Part shown: piece by piece, positions 1 to 15,280 of the stretch
Position numbering within the stretch: the first letter of the stretch is position 1
Layout: every line of letters begins with the position of its first letter
Origin: Phylloscopus collybita
Taxonomy: Eukaryota; Chordata; Aves; Passeriformes; Phylloscopidae
Reading direction: 5' to 3'
Length of the DNA stretch: 64,000 nt
Assembly: GCA_027886175.1 (NCBI GenBank)
Contig: JAJNNQ010000024.1
Span: forward strand, 9,470,001-9,534,000
Program-made: the position numbers and the translations under genes
Notes under the pieces: generated by a model
Database searches by the model: none
Told to the model about the DNA's origin: nothing
Seen by the model: the letters and a program-made list of their open reading frames with translations, nothing else

Positions 1-1097
<1,097 letters not shown>

Positions 1098-3705
1098 TGA
1101 TCTTCTCTTCCTCAGAAGAATTAGAAGCTTGTGGAAATGAAATTCACTATACTCATCACTATCCTGTAATTTTCTTACCTTTTATCCACCTACAAATTTC
1201 TGCAACCTGTAATGTCTGCCTTTGGTTGGAAAGAGAAACTACAAGTAGTCTTGGTGAGATCATTTGTAATTCTGTTGAAAATAACACATGCAGAAAAGTT
1301 GTGTGTTTTATTAGAAAGGATAGAAGGGGTTTGAGGATATAGACACGTTTCTTTAGAGAGATAATGGCTTATCCCACCATCTTAAATAAATCTGTTTTTT
1401 CATTAGAGGTGTTGTCATACTCATTTGTAGCTGTAGCTTGCTGACTGCAGTGCAAGAGTATGGATAAAGCAGCTTCTCAAATCATAAAGCTATCTTTTTG
1501 AAACAATAAGCTGCTGAGTTTAAACATCTTGCAGAAATGGCAGTGAAAAATGGAGTTCAAAAATCATTTATTTCTGCCAACATGGTTGCAGGAGAAGCAT
1601 CTTTCCACATGAGAGAAACTGTATCATCTGAAAGCACATACTGTCCTTTTGGTACTGGAATGATTTCTGGAAAGTGTAAAGCAAGATTAGAGGCACATAC
1701 CATTTACATGCCTCAATCACATATTGAGGGAAATGAGGGAAATGTTTAATGGAAGTACTCTTAGACCCCAGCAACCTAAGTGTAAAATTACCATTTTGGT
1801 TTGAGATTGAAATTGCCTGTTATTCCATTTATTTTTTACAAACAAGGCTAAGCCCAGGCATTCTGCAGTTGTGGCGTATGCATACATTTAAATTTTTAAG
1901 TACCCTACCCAACCTACACTGATTGCTGGCTATTAACTCTATTCCTCCAATCATACTTGCTAAGAACTTGCAATTTCCTTTTCAAATCTCCTTCCAACCG
2001 TGACAAGTCAATTGACCTGAGATAAAGAGAAGATTCCAGTGCTACCTATGTTTCTCTTTTTCTCCAGGAAGCGCTTTCTAAGCTTGTGTTTTTTATTGCT
2101 TATAGTTCATTCTCTCGGAGGATTTTCAGGTGTTGCCTATTAAGTACATTTCTTTTGTTATACATGAAAACTGTTCCAGCTGCCAGAACAAAGACATGCC
2201 CAGAGAAGAAGAGTAGCTATCACTGACTGGCAGTGTCACCTGGAGTCATTAAAGCTTTTTCTAAGGATGAAATAAAGCCCCTCAGTTTGGTTTTATTTTC
2301 TGGTGTTTGTATCAAATGCTCACCCACACAGTATTTTTTCACCGTGTCATCTGGCAGAGTTGTTGTGCGTTATCAATGTCACCTCCCAAAAACAAACAAA
2401 TGAAAGTGAGTTTTGATCTAAGTGTAGATACACACTTGTTTCAGGTACCCAAATGAGCTTTTATTTCTAGAGGTGTAACTTAACAGAGGTGCCACAGCCC
2501 AGCCCTGTCCATCCATGTCATATGTGCCTGGCATTGTCCTCAGCAGCACGATTGATACCGTGGGTGCTCCCTCACACAGACCAGAGAGCCTCAAGCAACG
2601 TTGTAATGCAGATTTGCATCCTCTTACAGCTGTAGCAGGATCTTGCCAAGTGGATAAATGTGCACTCAGATGTACCTCTTTACAGCTTTGCAGCTTTGCA
2701 ACCATCTGTATGGTCTTGCTAGTGGCTGAGAGAGGAGGGGCAATTGGGACCTGGAGTGGACAACTTGCTAAAGGGCAGATGGGAATGAAATGCTAATTGT
2801 GAAACCTGACTTAGAATAATTTCATTTCTGTTAATTTATCTCCTTAAAGACATTTCTATTTCAGTTTGGCAACAGGAATGAAAAAAAACCACAAAACCCT
2901 AGAAGTGTACAAAAGCTGAAATAAAGATAAAATTGATGTGTTTAAAGTGACAGGTTTCTTTTTTTTTCTTTTTAATTAAGTGTCTATATTTAAAATGAGG
3001 ACCTACCTTCATATGTTGGCAAAATTTTGATTGACTCAGTGGCAGGAAATTTCCATAATACAACTGTGACTTTCCTCTTTTTAAGCCATGAAATTAGCAG
3101 ATCAGGAAATGTCAAACCAAATGTCTTGGTGTTCAGTGCATATGTAATACCAGTGGGCATTTAAGAAATTAAAATCTTCAGTGGCTCCACTTCTAAAGCA
3201 TTTCCAGTTGCTTTCATTTTTATAGGATTGTTGATCTTTGACTCATTACAATTTTAAGAGTTCTGTAAGTGTCAAAGGCTATGTGAAGCATTTAGTTACA
3301 ATACTTTCCTTTCTGACAAGAGATTTAAAGTAAATATTAGGTCTGTACTTTTTCTGGCTAAGCATGATGCTTGACATCTTCTTTTTTGATTCATATCTAT
3401 ACTTTCTTCAAGAAGATGGTATCTCCATGAAGCAGCCTTATTTTTAATATATGGAAGCATTTTTTTCCTCCTCTGCAATGACAGTGTCATCTGTGAGTCA
3501 GAAAAACGGGACTTTCAGAATGAATAATAAGAGTGCCAGAGAGACAGAGCTGGAAGCTCCGTTCCTGACTGAGAGTTTGAAGCAAAAGATGCAGATAAAC
3601 CAAATCCAAGTTAAGGCATGACTTCCTCAGGAATGCAATAAAAAGAAAATGTTATTTTGTCCTGGGTAGAGTTTAGGAAATCAATTTGTTCATGTAGGTG
3701 AGATG

Positions 3706-3721
3706 AAAAAAAAAAAAAAAA
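3706..3721 (+). repeat. A tract (16)
   Basis: Sixteen uninterrupted A residues inside the intron. It is a simple homopolymer with no sign of a retroposed body upstream. Confidence 0.9.
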
Positions 3722-4290
3722 TCAGTCTTGTCATATTTTTGGTCCATTTGTAGGGCAAGTAAATGTGCTTTGAAGAGAAAAAACTGTATATGTCTTTCAG
3801 GTTATAAACCAGGGAATGGAACAAATAGGAAATGAAAGTTAAGGGTGAGGGCAGAGCTATCTGTGAAGGGGTTTATAGAAGCAGACATTTTATTTGAGCA
3901 CAGCTCTTGCAGTGGTACCCAGTTTTGGAGACTTCAGTGCACAAATGTCTGTTGCGTGCACCTGATGAAGAATCATCACCAAAATATTTTTTCTCTCTAC
4001 TCTTGAGTGTTGTCTATAAACAGTTTTCTCAGTGCATTGGGACTCAACATGATTTTTTCTGATGTGTGTTCTGTACACCATGGTATGAAAGCAAGTGCTT
4101 GATGTGACTAATCCCTCTCTGAATATTACAAATGAAGCTGGAACAGTCTTGCTGGAGAAGGAAACACCTTTAGCTTAATTTATTGAATTGGAAAGCAGTT
4201 ATCATGAGGACAGAGCAGAACTAGTATGATTCCGTGCTCATCTAGTTAATTTTTCTCCTGGGGTTACTGTGGAATCAGGAATCCCTCCTG

Positions 4291-4318
4291 AGATAGATAT
4301 ATATAGAGATAGATATAC
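4291..4318. repeat. degenerate GATA-type microsatellite
   Basis: Short run of AGATAGATATATATAGAGAT-like units. It is imperfect and too short to be highly unstable. Confidence 0.7.
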
Positions 4319-7300
4319 AGTTGAAAAGGAGTGCCTCAGCTCAGTCCAGTGTATAGCTCTAATTTCTCACTGCAAACAGCAGAAAGCTCAAATGTATTTT
4401 TCCAGTTTCTTATATGATCTGTCTGCACTAGGAGAGGTTGTGTGACACTCCTCTTGGAGCTGAGACTTGGTGGAGAAAGAAGGTGCAAGGTGTTGTCCGT
4501 GAGAGGGAGAGAGAAAAGGGAGTGCACCAGGGTGGGGAAGTTCCTGGTTCTGTTTCCAGGCGTTCTTGGTGTTTACACATTTGGCACTGGTGAAGTTCAT
4601 ACCTTCCCATTGCTTGGAGCAAGGATCTAGGCCAGGGCTCCAGGCTTCAAGGTATCCTCCCCGGGAACAGCCTGCTCCCTGCCCCATCAGTCTAGCCATC
4701 TTTTTTGCATGGCAGCACAAGCATCATTAGGACGTAGCCACGTGTGTCACCTTGGTGCCAAAAGCTGTGAGTTTGCATTCCCTCGGGCTGAGGAGGAAGT
4801 GCAATCAGTGTAGTTTCTGCTGACTGCTGTAATCACTGGGTTTGGTCTTTCCAAATGTATTTTGTCTGGATGCAGTTGGCAGTGTGTCAGTGGCTATTAG
4901 CAGATGACTTTCTCAGGCACTCACAGTAATCACAGTGCATACTGGTTGCTTGTAAGCCTGCTAGTTCAGTGTGTCTCCATTCACTTCTCACCCATCTTCC
5001 TGCTGTACCCCAGAAATGCCCCACTACTTTTCAATCGGTGTTCCTGCTGCCTTCCTAACACACCATGAAATTTTCACCTCATTCCCCAGCCATTTCCTCC
5101 ATCTCACAATGTGTGCTCCCATCCACCCAGCCTGCCTGGCTCTATCACCTGATTAGTGACATCTGCTTGTGAGGAGGTAACAATTTGGAAGCTCAGATAA
5201 GCGAAGCCTCCTGCAGCCTGCTGTGGAGCCAGGGCATTCTTCCCTGGGCTTTGCTGTTGCTGGGAATGGCTGGGGAGCTGTGATTGGTGATGGCTGCAGC
5301 AGTGCCTGCCTGTGTCAGGTTTCCTCAGAGCCTCCCTCGAGGAGCTGTGTTACAGCTCTGTCTTCTTTGTGAATCCCAAATGCGACTGTCTCTCTATAAG
5401 ATGCTGACATCAGTAATCTAACCAAGATGGTGGGGCCTTTGAGCATATCTTTAGGCAAAAACTGGCAATAATTACAACCTCTCAGCAGCACAGAGCATTC
5501 AAAGAGGATTTTGTGGCTCGCCCATCCAGACAGGGCAACCTCCACGTGCTTTTGGATCTATCAATTTGTCTTATGTTTTAGCAGCAATGCCTGCATAATT
5601 GACTAAGCCTCAGTGAAATCAGGATGCAGTCAGAGTGCTTGTAATTATCAGTGCTTTCCCAGTGGGAGAAAGTGGACATATCTTGCATAAGCTCCAGACC
5701 AAGCTGATGTTTGAGCCAGGTTTGGAGGTCAGGATTTCACAGCTGAGTCTGTTCCTGCCCCATGACCACTGCTTCAGAAAGCTTCCTAATTGTTCACGTC
5801 GAATCATGGTATCGGTGGTAGAAGAAAAAAACTATGCATACTGAACATGAAATTTTAATAGGTAAAATCTTTTACATATACATGAAAAAGGATGCTGGTA
5901 CCTAAGAAAGAAATCCTTTGTAATTGAATACAAAAAGCAAAGCCTTTGCATTGAAACTTCCGTACAGCACTGTGATTGCAATTTCCCCCTCTTTCGTATT
6001 ATCTCTCATTTATCCTGAATCATCCTCATTTGATTTTTAAAAGAAAAAGCTTGAGAAGCCATTTATCTTTCCTTGTTCAAGTTTCTTAGGTTTAAAGATC
6101 AAAGTTACAAGATGAATAATGCATACAGGTTTTCATTCCTTTTTTGTGTGCCTGTCTTGTGACATCCACAGTTTTGAATGACTTACACTCTTATTTTAGA
6201 TGAGCTGCAACTTAAATTTTCAATTCCCATCTCCTTTCCTGGCTCTTAAATAGTACATCACAAATGTGCAGCATTTATTGCATCTTACACAATGCTATTT
6301 TTACATGAGTGAATGATGGAAATGTTTTTCAAAATGGGAAGACAAAGCCCTCTGATCTTCTGTTGTGACAGGAAAACTTCCTTTAGCAGTACCATCCACA
6401 GGAAGATGTTTCCTGTGCTTTCCCCAATTTTTTTTGTTAATGAATTGTCACAGAGAGCTACGTTCATTCTTCTTGGTGGAGACCAGTCATAGCCTCATTG
6501 TGCTTTGGCAAGTTTAATACTACATAGGTGGATCCCAGCGCGACCTTGATCATAAGAAAAAAGGAAGTGGAAGAAATTGCTATGACTGTCAGTTTAAAAG
6601 GAAAAGAGAAAGTGTTGGAGGGAACAGTGGAAAGAGCAGAAATTAATTCCCTCTTTAGGAAAGGGTCTTTCTTTCTAAAGTTAAATTGCTGGGGAAAATT
6701 GCAATGGGGAAGTGAATCAAGAGAAATGAAAAAAAAAAAAACAAACCTGATTGAATTTGTTGGGGCGTTGTGTGTGGGGTAGGAGTCTTAACCCATTACT
6801 ACAGCAATGCTCCTGACAGAAACCATACTGTTATGGTGCCACTTCAAATGAATTCAAGATGTTTATCCTTATTTCTTTCTTCTCCATTTCTCTTTGTTTC
6901 GGTTTGGTGTTTGTTTTTTGGTTTTTGGGGTTTTTTTTCTGGCCTCCTCTCTTTTTCATTGATTTACTGATTGTTAATCTCTTAACACCTTTGTTTCCCC
7001 AAATTACGTATTTTAGATACACAGCAAAAGAATGCACTCTCCTATAGAAGTGGTAATTCTAATGGTAATACTGTCTCTGCTGTGGAGAGCTGCATGAGAG
7101 ATCATGGCCTGGGTGCACAGCACACAAAGCAATGGGGGTGAGGGGAAGGCAGGGAGCAAGGACTTACAGTTCAGGGTTTTATTTCATTTTAATTGTTTTT
7201 CTTTTTTGGGGCAGATTAAAGGGCAAGCAGCAATTTCCTATAGGCCCCAAGAGGGTTAGAAAGAGAAGTGTATTTTTTCTTCTGATTCCCAATATGTGCT

Positions 7301-8329
7301 GCCTCCCAGCAATTTCCTTTCTTCCAAGTCCTTTTCCTTACTCCCTGGGAGCTTTGGCTTCCCACTCTACCTCTCTTTTTACTGCATCTGCTGATCCCTA
7401 CAATGGTGGTTTCCTCAAGGATCAAGAATAGTTTTTTGTTAATGATTTATATTTCTTCTGCTCTTAATATTGTTTCCCCAGGTGACGCAGCTGGAGCTGC
7501 TGTGTGTTAACTTGGCACCCCAGGAGGGAAAAAGAAAATTGTGAAAAACAATTTGTTACCACACAGCTGTCCCAGAGGATAGTGAGAATTCCTCTAAATC
7601 CTGCTGTTTCTTCTCCTTGTTTTTTCCAAAATGTTACACTGTTGTTCTGTGTTCACACTTAAAGCTCTGTTTCAAGGTCCCTGTTGCTCCTGCTGAAATC
7701 TCTTTGCTCTCCAGATTCCACAAATCTTTCACAATGTGTCTTCTGGATCACCTCTCCCTTCTTTCCCGTGCCAAGTGCTTGTGCTGTCTCCTGCCTTACC
7801 ATGAGGACACCTTGCCCATTTTTCCCCTCAATTCTGTCTGCATGCCTCTTCCCCTGCCATGTCTAAACCACTCAGGTTTCCATATCTGCACAGCCACTCC
7901 CTGTTAAGACAAAGGGCTCTCAGGGTATCTTCTGCTATGCTGCTAGTTCCCATGTAATTTTTTTTTTAAATTATCATAGGCATATCCAAGCTCTTTTCAG
8001 TGGTCCATTAGTCTTTGATCATCTGTTGTCACATTGTTTTATGTGTTGTTTGCCAGGGTTTTGCCTGAGCTGTAAAAAATACTACCTGCTGCAGGTAAAA
8101 AAATGTTGCCTTCCACACCCACCTTGGAAGGTTGTAAAAAGTCTGATGAGCAGCCTGGGCAAACATGAAGTGGAGAAATACCACACGGACTTTTATTTTT
8201 GTATCCATTTTCCTCTTTCGCTTCTTCCGTCCTACTTGGAGCCTGACCATCCTCACTTCATTTTTCAGACTCAGGCCTTTGAAACAAAACTTCTCATCTC
8301 TAACACATCCACGGGCAGTTTCCAGCCTT

Positions 8330-8660
8330 GCCAAGAGCGAGAGCTCGAATTCTGCGTGTCGGTGTGGATTGGGAGTGCTAACCCACTGCAAGGTTCTCCC
8401 CTCGCAGCTTGCATTTCAGGTTTGCCGTTGGAAGGAGCGTGGCTGTGCAGACGTTGTCAGGCAGATGTGATCCCTGGGCTGGCTGTGGATCACCTGGCAG
8501 CCATCTGGCAGTGGTTAATGTGGCACCAAGCCCAGGCTGACGAGCCCTGCTGCGAGACGGGCTGGAGCGCGCCCGCACTGCGCGGGGCTGACACGGCCGC
8601 ACTGCCCCTGTGGCACTGCGGCATTAAGGAGCCTGGCGTCTCCATCCGTGTGCCACACCA
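8330..8660. other. CpG-rich intronic block
   Basis: By eye this roughly 330-bp stretch carries about 20 CpG dinucleotides, including GAGCGCGCCCGC and GCGCGGGGCTGACACGGCCGC, inside an otherwise AT-rich, CpG-poor intron. It directly precedes a CR1 fragment. Long frames cross it on both strands, which is common in CpG-rich DNA. No protein family is recognised and no exon is called. It could be a regulatory element, an unclassified repeat, or a local GC-rich tract. Confidence 0.5.
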
Positions 8661-8724
8661 AGGCAAATGGCCTGGAAATGCCCATGTGGATGTTCCCTTC
8701 CTCTCTGCAGCTCTTGCAGAATCG

Positions 8725-9195
8725 CAAAATCTAGGAAGGGAGAGACCTCTAAGATCATTAAGACCTTTAAGGCCAACCCATGCTGTAACACTTCAACTAG
8801 ACCACAGCACCAAGTGCCACATCCCAGCTTTTTTTAAACACATCCAGGGATGGTGACTCCACCACCTCCCCAGGCAGACAATTCCGGTTCTTTATAGCCT
8901 CTTTCCATGACAAACTTTCCCAATGTCCAACCTAAATTTCCATAGGCACAGCTTAAGGCTGTGCCCTCTCTTCTGTCAGTTGCTGCCTGGAGGAAGAGAC
9001 CAACCCCCAGCTGGCTACAGCCACCCTTCAGGAAGTTGTAGAGAGTGATAAGGTCACCTCTGAGTCTCCTTTTCTCCAGGCTAAACACCCCCAGCTCCCT
9101 CAGTCATTCCTCACAGGGTTTGTGTTCCATGCCCCTCACCAGCCTCGTTGCCCTCCTCTGGACATATCAGCTGTCCCAAATACTTCTTTGAGGTG
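8725..9195 (-). mobile_element. CR1 LINE fragment, older copy
   Basis: The + strand matches the complement of CR1 over a longer span than the copy at 275-585. Landmarks in order are AAACACATCCAGGGATGGTGA, CTCCACCACCTCCC, CAATGTCCAACCTAAA, AGAGTGATAAGGTCACCTC, CTCCAGGCTAAACACCCCCAG and GTTGCCCTCCTCTGGAC. Many substitutions and the lack of an open frame show an old insertion. The upstream (5') limit near 9170-9195 is uncertain. Confidence 0.9.
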
Positions 9196-11260
9196 TTTCT
9201 CCATTTGCTGTAAGAAAACTGTGAGGAAAAACCCCAGCAGTCTCAAGTGTTTGGGTCATGCTTGATGCCCAGCGTTGTTCTAATTGGTTTAAATGGCTCA
9301 TTATTAACCCTGAATCCTCTGTGCTTGATAGGGTAAACCATGCATAGGTTGACATTTGATGATATGTCTTCCCAGCAGACATCTCCAAAGGGTGGTGTTG
9401 GTCTCTGCAATTAAGGGAAAGGGAAGGAGTATCATGATGCAAGGCAAAAGGTGGCTCAATGTCAAACATCTGTGGGCTGAGAACACCAGGGTCTGTAGGC
9501 TTATGCTGGCTATCACAGTGAGTAGATTTTGCATTTAGGACCAAACTGACCTCCTGTGTTCCCAAGGGCATGCTTGGTAGTAATGTCATCCACTGTGTGA
9601 GGTTATCAGATTTAGAGGCAGTGTTCACACTAACCAAAAGTACTGGAATTAAAACTCATTGTAATTCAGTGTTAGGTTAAAAGGTTCCCTATGGTCATTC
9701 ATCTGCTGGCATTTTAAACCAAGTTATTGCTGATCATACTTGACCCTATATTTGTAGGAGTATCTGTTCCTTCTGGTATTTCTCACAACTTTCAAAAATT
9801 TTCTTTTGCATCAGTCATGTCCTTTGCTCCTGCTACTTTTGTCTTCTCGCCACTTAAAAAAGTTCAGCATTAGACATGCATAACTATGGTTTCTCAGTAT
9901 TGTTTCACCCAGCAGTAGTGAAAAGTGCTTCTTTAATGTGAAATAAGGGTGTATTTTTCTACGGTCAGCTTTATTTTAGACTGATTTCTACTTTCCATTG
10001 TGAAAGTAAAGCAAAGAAGAATGGGCCTCTTTTGCAGATACTCAGTGGACTTAGAGGAATTTGGAAATTTCTCATTGAGTCAAAAGTCTCTACGGATTTC
10101 TTTTGTCCCTTGTCGTGAACTGATGACCTAGATAGTAAAAGAAAATCAATGCCTGCAGCAAATAGAGTATGTGTTAGATATCTGAGTTTTGGGACGTTTA
10201 CAGGCCTAGATATTAGACTATCAGGATTTTCTTGTTAAAATGCCTTATTGAGAGTTTTGAACCTCTGGGACCATGCGAAATTATAGAAATGGTGTCTGGG
10301 AAGCTTCTCCCTAAAAAAATAATAAAAAGCCAGGTGGTTGTTATCTCAGACAAGGTTACTTGAGCTATCCAGGGTGTGTAGGACTTTATGATTTGGATGG
10401 TTAGGAGCAAAGGTGATTTATTATGCTGAGAAAGTAAATTCTTTGTTTTGTTTGGCTGACAGTCTCGTTGTTGGGGGTTTTTTGGATGAATAAGAGAAAT
10501 GAAAAAAGGATGTGGGAGGGAAATTATTTCTTCATTCATTTTATTCTCCTAATGAAAAAGAAACATTTTTGTTTGGTTAGTTTTTCTAAGCAGTCAGGAA
10601 AGGAGCCTTTGCTTATATTACAGACAATAAAGATGAAGACTGGGCTTAGAAAGCTAATTCTTCCCTTCCCCTCCCTTCATCAGCTGCAGGGAAATCTTAC
10701 ATGTAGAGCATGGACATCCTTCTCTAATTTAAAAGTCCATTTCTGGAAACACTGTTTTCTCCAGCCTCTTAGCGACTGCTGTGCCTTCCCTCATTCCTCC
10801 TTAGGAGCAAAAACAATGAGTGGCAAAGTAATACTAAAAAAAAAAAATTAGGCTTTTATGGGTCTGGCACATGTTAGGAGTCACAGTGGGAAGTGGGCAA
10901 CCTGTGTACAGGCAGAAAAAGTGTTCAGAGTAGATTCCACTGGAGATGGGACCTAGGATCCGTACAGATCAAATGTACAAAACAGAAATTGAAAATTTTC
11001 TGCCTTCCAAGATTCTTTCACACAGCCTCCTGGACCCGTCAGCCTTTATTTTTGATGTATTTAGGTTTATTTAGTGCTCTTATACAGAGATATTTCCATT
11101 TGTAAAGCATGGAAAACCTTTTAATAAACAGATATCCTGCAGAAATCAATGTATTATTTGTGGCTGGTCTGTGCAGTGAAGTGAAGTAACCCAGCTCCTC
11201 ACTGTGTTTGCTCTTTTCCAAACACTGAAACCATCTCCATTTTGGGGGATGGGAGTGAGG

Positions 11261-11286
11261 AAAAAAAAAAAAAAAAAAAAAAAAAA
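11261..11286 (+). repeat. A tract (26)
   Basis: Twenty-six uninterrupted A residues. No polyadenylation signal or gene-like body is evident directly upstream. Confidence 0.9.
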
Positions 11287-12430
11287 GGTACATTCTTTTT
11301 CTTGAAAGTCTCTAGTGAACCTTGTAAATTTGATTGTACTTGGCATTTTTGATATTCCTACTTGCTTGCACACCACAGCAGCCACATGTTGTCACTTAAA
11401 ATCTAAATATCGGATAACTGCTAACTGAGACTTTATTGTGTATCATGCTTATTTTAGGAATTACTTTTGTAAAGTAAAAATGACACTAACTCTAAAAGCA
11501 TGTTTAATAAAACCTCAACAATCTGTGTGCTGAGTTTGCACATATTATGTTCTCATAATCAAAAGAAAAATGTAGAATAAAAATAGTAGAGACGAACGGT
11601 GCCCGTTTTTGGAGCCTTGAACAGCTGTAAGTGATTAGAGCTTCTTGTTTGGTTTGCTTTGATTTTTTGGTCTACTTTTTGAAAGTTCTGTCAACTTCAC
11701 TTTTGCTTATTTCACTTTGTTTGGATAGTTTTGCCTTACTGAGTTTCCTGTGATGCTTCTGGTTATATGAAAAGTCTAGTCCAAATCACAGCACTTCAAA
11801 AATAATAATTTTTCAGTTCTTGGGTTTCCTCAACCCAACAGAGTACTTCTCTCTCTCCAGGTAATAATATACTCACAATTACTTACTGCCAAGTTCAGAT
11901 ATTCACCACGTGCAGCAGTGTGGGATTCACACACACATTGCAGGGTGTTATTCCAGACTCCTCTGTAATATTATGCAGGCCCAAGTCTGCCTGCTTGAGG
12001 CTGTCCTCCTTAGAAATGAAAAGAAAAAAAAAATAACCACTCCTTTCTTTCTTTATCTAGCTGTAGGATAATTCTTGCTAATACTCATGCTGCACTGAGC
12101 AATTAATTGATTTTTTTTTCCTTCTGAAAAGTCGTTATATAACAAGAATCTATTTGGCACATGGTCACATGAAGATTGTTCCTTTGTTTAAGGTGGAAGT
12201 GTGGGTGGCTAGTTACACTTGGATCTATTTATACTCATCTTGTTTCTTCTAACTCAGCAGCTTTGCTTTTGCCTCTCTCTGCTGCTGCTGTCAGTTGTCT
12301 ACTTGCCTCTGCTTGGCCTCCTGGTTCTGGCTGCACAGGGGAGAATAAATTACACAGAGAGAAGAGGGTGAGAAAAGTGAGTAAGTTTGAGAGTAAATAA
12401 ACGCCACAAATTTGTCAGGGAAAATAATGC

Positions 12431-12434
<4 letters not shown>

Positions 12435-12473
<39 letters not shown>
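12435..12473 (+). repeat. A tract (39), longest homopolymer in the window
   Basis: Thirty-nine uninterrupted A residues on the + strand. An AATAAA hexamer lies at 12396-12401, 34 nt upstream, an arrangement like the 3' end of a retroposed transcript. I could not recognise a parent gene or matching target-site duplications, so it is listed as a simple repeat. Confidence 0.85.
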
Positions 12474-12478
<5 letters not shown>

Positions 12479-15280
12479 GCATGAGAAAGTGAAAAGCTTT
12501 CCTAGTGTATATCTCAAAATACTTCTACTGCTGCATGAAATAGCCTGAATATTCCATGAAATATCTATGATTAAGTAATTTGCCCTCCCTCAGAAAATAC
12601 GAAATTTTGTTCCTTGAACAAAAGGATGATGAATCAAGATCTCTTAAATGTAAGTTTGTGGGGGTTTTGCATCATTGTTTTCTGAAGTGTTCATGCCATT
12701 CAGAATGTCAAGTTTTTGAAAGTAGAAGATGTTGGCATGGTGGCTCAGAGTTCCCTCTAGCTTGCCTCACATTTCAAACTCAGCACATCTTGCTCTCCCC
12801 GTTCATATGAAATCATTTATCTCTTAGGATTTCTTTGAACTGTGGTGTTCAGTTTGAGCACTTCTCTTGGAGTAGGACCTAATGAGAATCAAGAAGGAAT
12901 AACGAAACCGTTCGTTCAGGGAAAAGTGTTACCACAGAAGCTGCTGGTACCTGACTGAAGCAATTTCATGGTGCATTATAGGTATTCCAGAAATGAGTGT
13001 TTGTGCTCTCTGGCAGACCTGCACACTGGATAGAATCACAGATCTAGTTTTGCCATGAGACTATGTAGTCATTGCAACATGATTTCTAAAAGCGTGCTGC
13101 AAAACCATTTCCTACAGAGAAAATTACTGTGCAGTAAACGAAAGATTGCCTTGAGGTAGAGAGTTTGCAAGCTAAGCAGAGCAGATTGTTGGGCTGCTGC
13201 AATCATCCTGTGTGATTCCGGGCAAGCCTTGAAGTTGTTCAGTTCTTCTTATTCAGCATTTCATGAGTTGTGGACCTGAATTCTTTCATACCTGTAAAGC
13301 GGTCTGACACTTGCAATAAAGCTGTGTTGTGCCACCTTGCAAAGTGCAAAGTGTTATTGCATCCTAAATCATAAATAAGCTGGGTTTTTTTGTAGACAAA
13401 GCAGTAGAATCATATCCTCACTTTCATATTCAGGCCATGCTCCACTCCAGGTGTTTGTGATTGTATAATACTTGCAGGATCTAGCCCAGGTACAAATACT
13501 TAGAGATTTTCTGTGATTATAAAGAAAACATCTCTATCATTCAAGCTATATGCTGAAGCATTAGAGTGGTTTTGAGATTATTGTCACTTGTATTCAAGGA
13601 TCTCAGGGGTTTGTAATAGTTTAAGAATGTCTACAGAGCAGGTACTTTGCATGATTATAACTCTTGGGAAATCTGCATGGTTAGCATGTTTCACTAAAAT
13701 ACGCTTTGCACACATCCTGAACTCAGGGTGGAATTCTGGCATTGCTGAAATCAGTGTGAGTTTTACCACTGTCTTTCCTGAGACTAATACTTTCCAGGAA
13801 AGTACATAGTATAATTCAGGGCAAGAGAGAAGCCTCTTTTTGAAGTGCTGAATGAGTTGACATTCTTCACTTTTTTGTTGCTAATGTTGTTACTGCTTCA
13901 CTTGTTTTTATTGGCTGGTTTGTCATTAAGGTACTTTACTTAGGTATTCCAGCTGGAATTTAGTGGACAATACTGCATATTGATTCTTAATTTTTGTTCT
14001 AATGAGACTTTCTGGTAAGAAGACTCCTATGTTTTGCCTGTATCTTTTGCATTGTCATTTTTAAACATTAGAAATTATGCAACTGGAGGTGACAAATGTT
14101 ACTCTGCTTTTGTCATCAATAATCCAAGGCTTTGGTATTGTAAGAGGTCATCTGTTGTATCTCTTATTCTTGAAGTTAATAAAGGTAGGTATTTGTAATG
14201 GGTTTTTCAGCAGGAGGAGAAAGCTTAGCTCCAGCAATCTGAACCTTTTAAGTAGGATATGGGGAAATAACTTATAAAATACACAAAACTAAAAGAGTAG
14301 CTGGAGCAGCCAGAATAAATTAAACTGCAAGCCTGCTCTGATAATTATTTTCAATTCAAAACAAGATATGATCTTTAAAAATGTTATCTTTTGCTATCTC
14401 GTGTGGTAGCGAACTGTGTTCTCCCTACTTTAATCATCTCAACAAAGACCATTTTTTTCTACTGCTATGAATAGCAAATTCAAGAAAAATGCAGTTCTTC
14501 ATCTTTCTAACATGTACATTTCTCAGACTGCAGTGTCAGTTTTACTGTGCTGCCCTGAAAATGAGCCTCAAATTCACCTTGAAAGATCCCCCCCAGGGAT
14601 GCCAGCTGAACCTTTGACCCTTCTCTTCTGACTGTCACCAAGGTTAACACATCATTACAGTTTGTGATGTTAGGGATACCTGTGCTTGTGGAGCCTTTAT
14701 CAACCTACACTGTTTGACAAAACTTAGACAGAAGTCTCAGTCCCTCATTGCTTTTTCATAGGAATCTGTTGTGTTGATTTTTGAGAGTGACTTGTGTTTC
14801 TTCCTAACTTTGTGTTAAAATAGACATGAAAATTTAAAACTTCCAGCTTTATCACTGCTTTTCCTTAATTATTATAACAGCGACCATATGACTACAAACA
14901 AAGAAAGATGAAGAAGCATTTTCTGTTTAAATTTGAAAATGGGCACCTTCACACTTGATGCACAGTGCAAAAAAGTGTGTGGTGACAGACAAAATGTCAG
15001 CATTAAGTATTGGTTCCATGGGATAAGTTCTAGTTACTGACGGGTTAAGGACCCTTTATTTATTTGGAATTTTATTAGCAAGGTATCATATTGGATAATT
15101 AGCTGATTATAATTAAAATGGGATTTGTTTGTCAATCCAGAAAATGGTATCTACAAATACTTGTCTGTGGCACTGATAACTAGCCCAGAGAAGTCTTTTT
15201 ATAAGAGAAGCCTGTTGACACAGATTTTCCAGGTTGTATTACAATATTTTTTAATATATTGTACATTAACAGTACACTGT

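Noticed and set aside
4977..5130. YCAY-rich tract as a NOVA-regulated exon marker
   Set aside because: No exon with suitable splice sites and phase is seen beside it; serves as a warning that C/T-rich tracts give such clusters by composition.
8026..8856. 276-codon open frame on the + strand
   Set aside because: Runs through a CpG-rich block and into an antisense CR1 copy; composition and text match no protein family, and frames are open on both strands.
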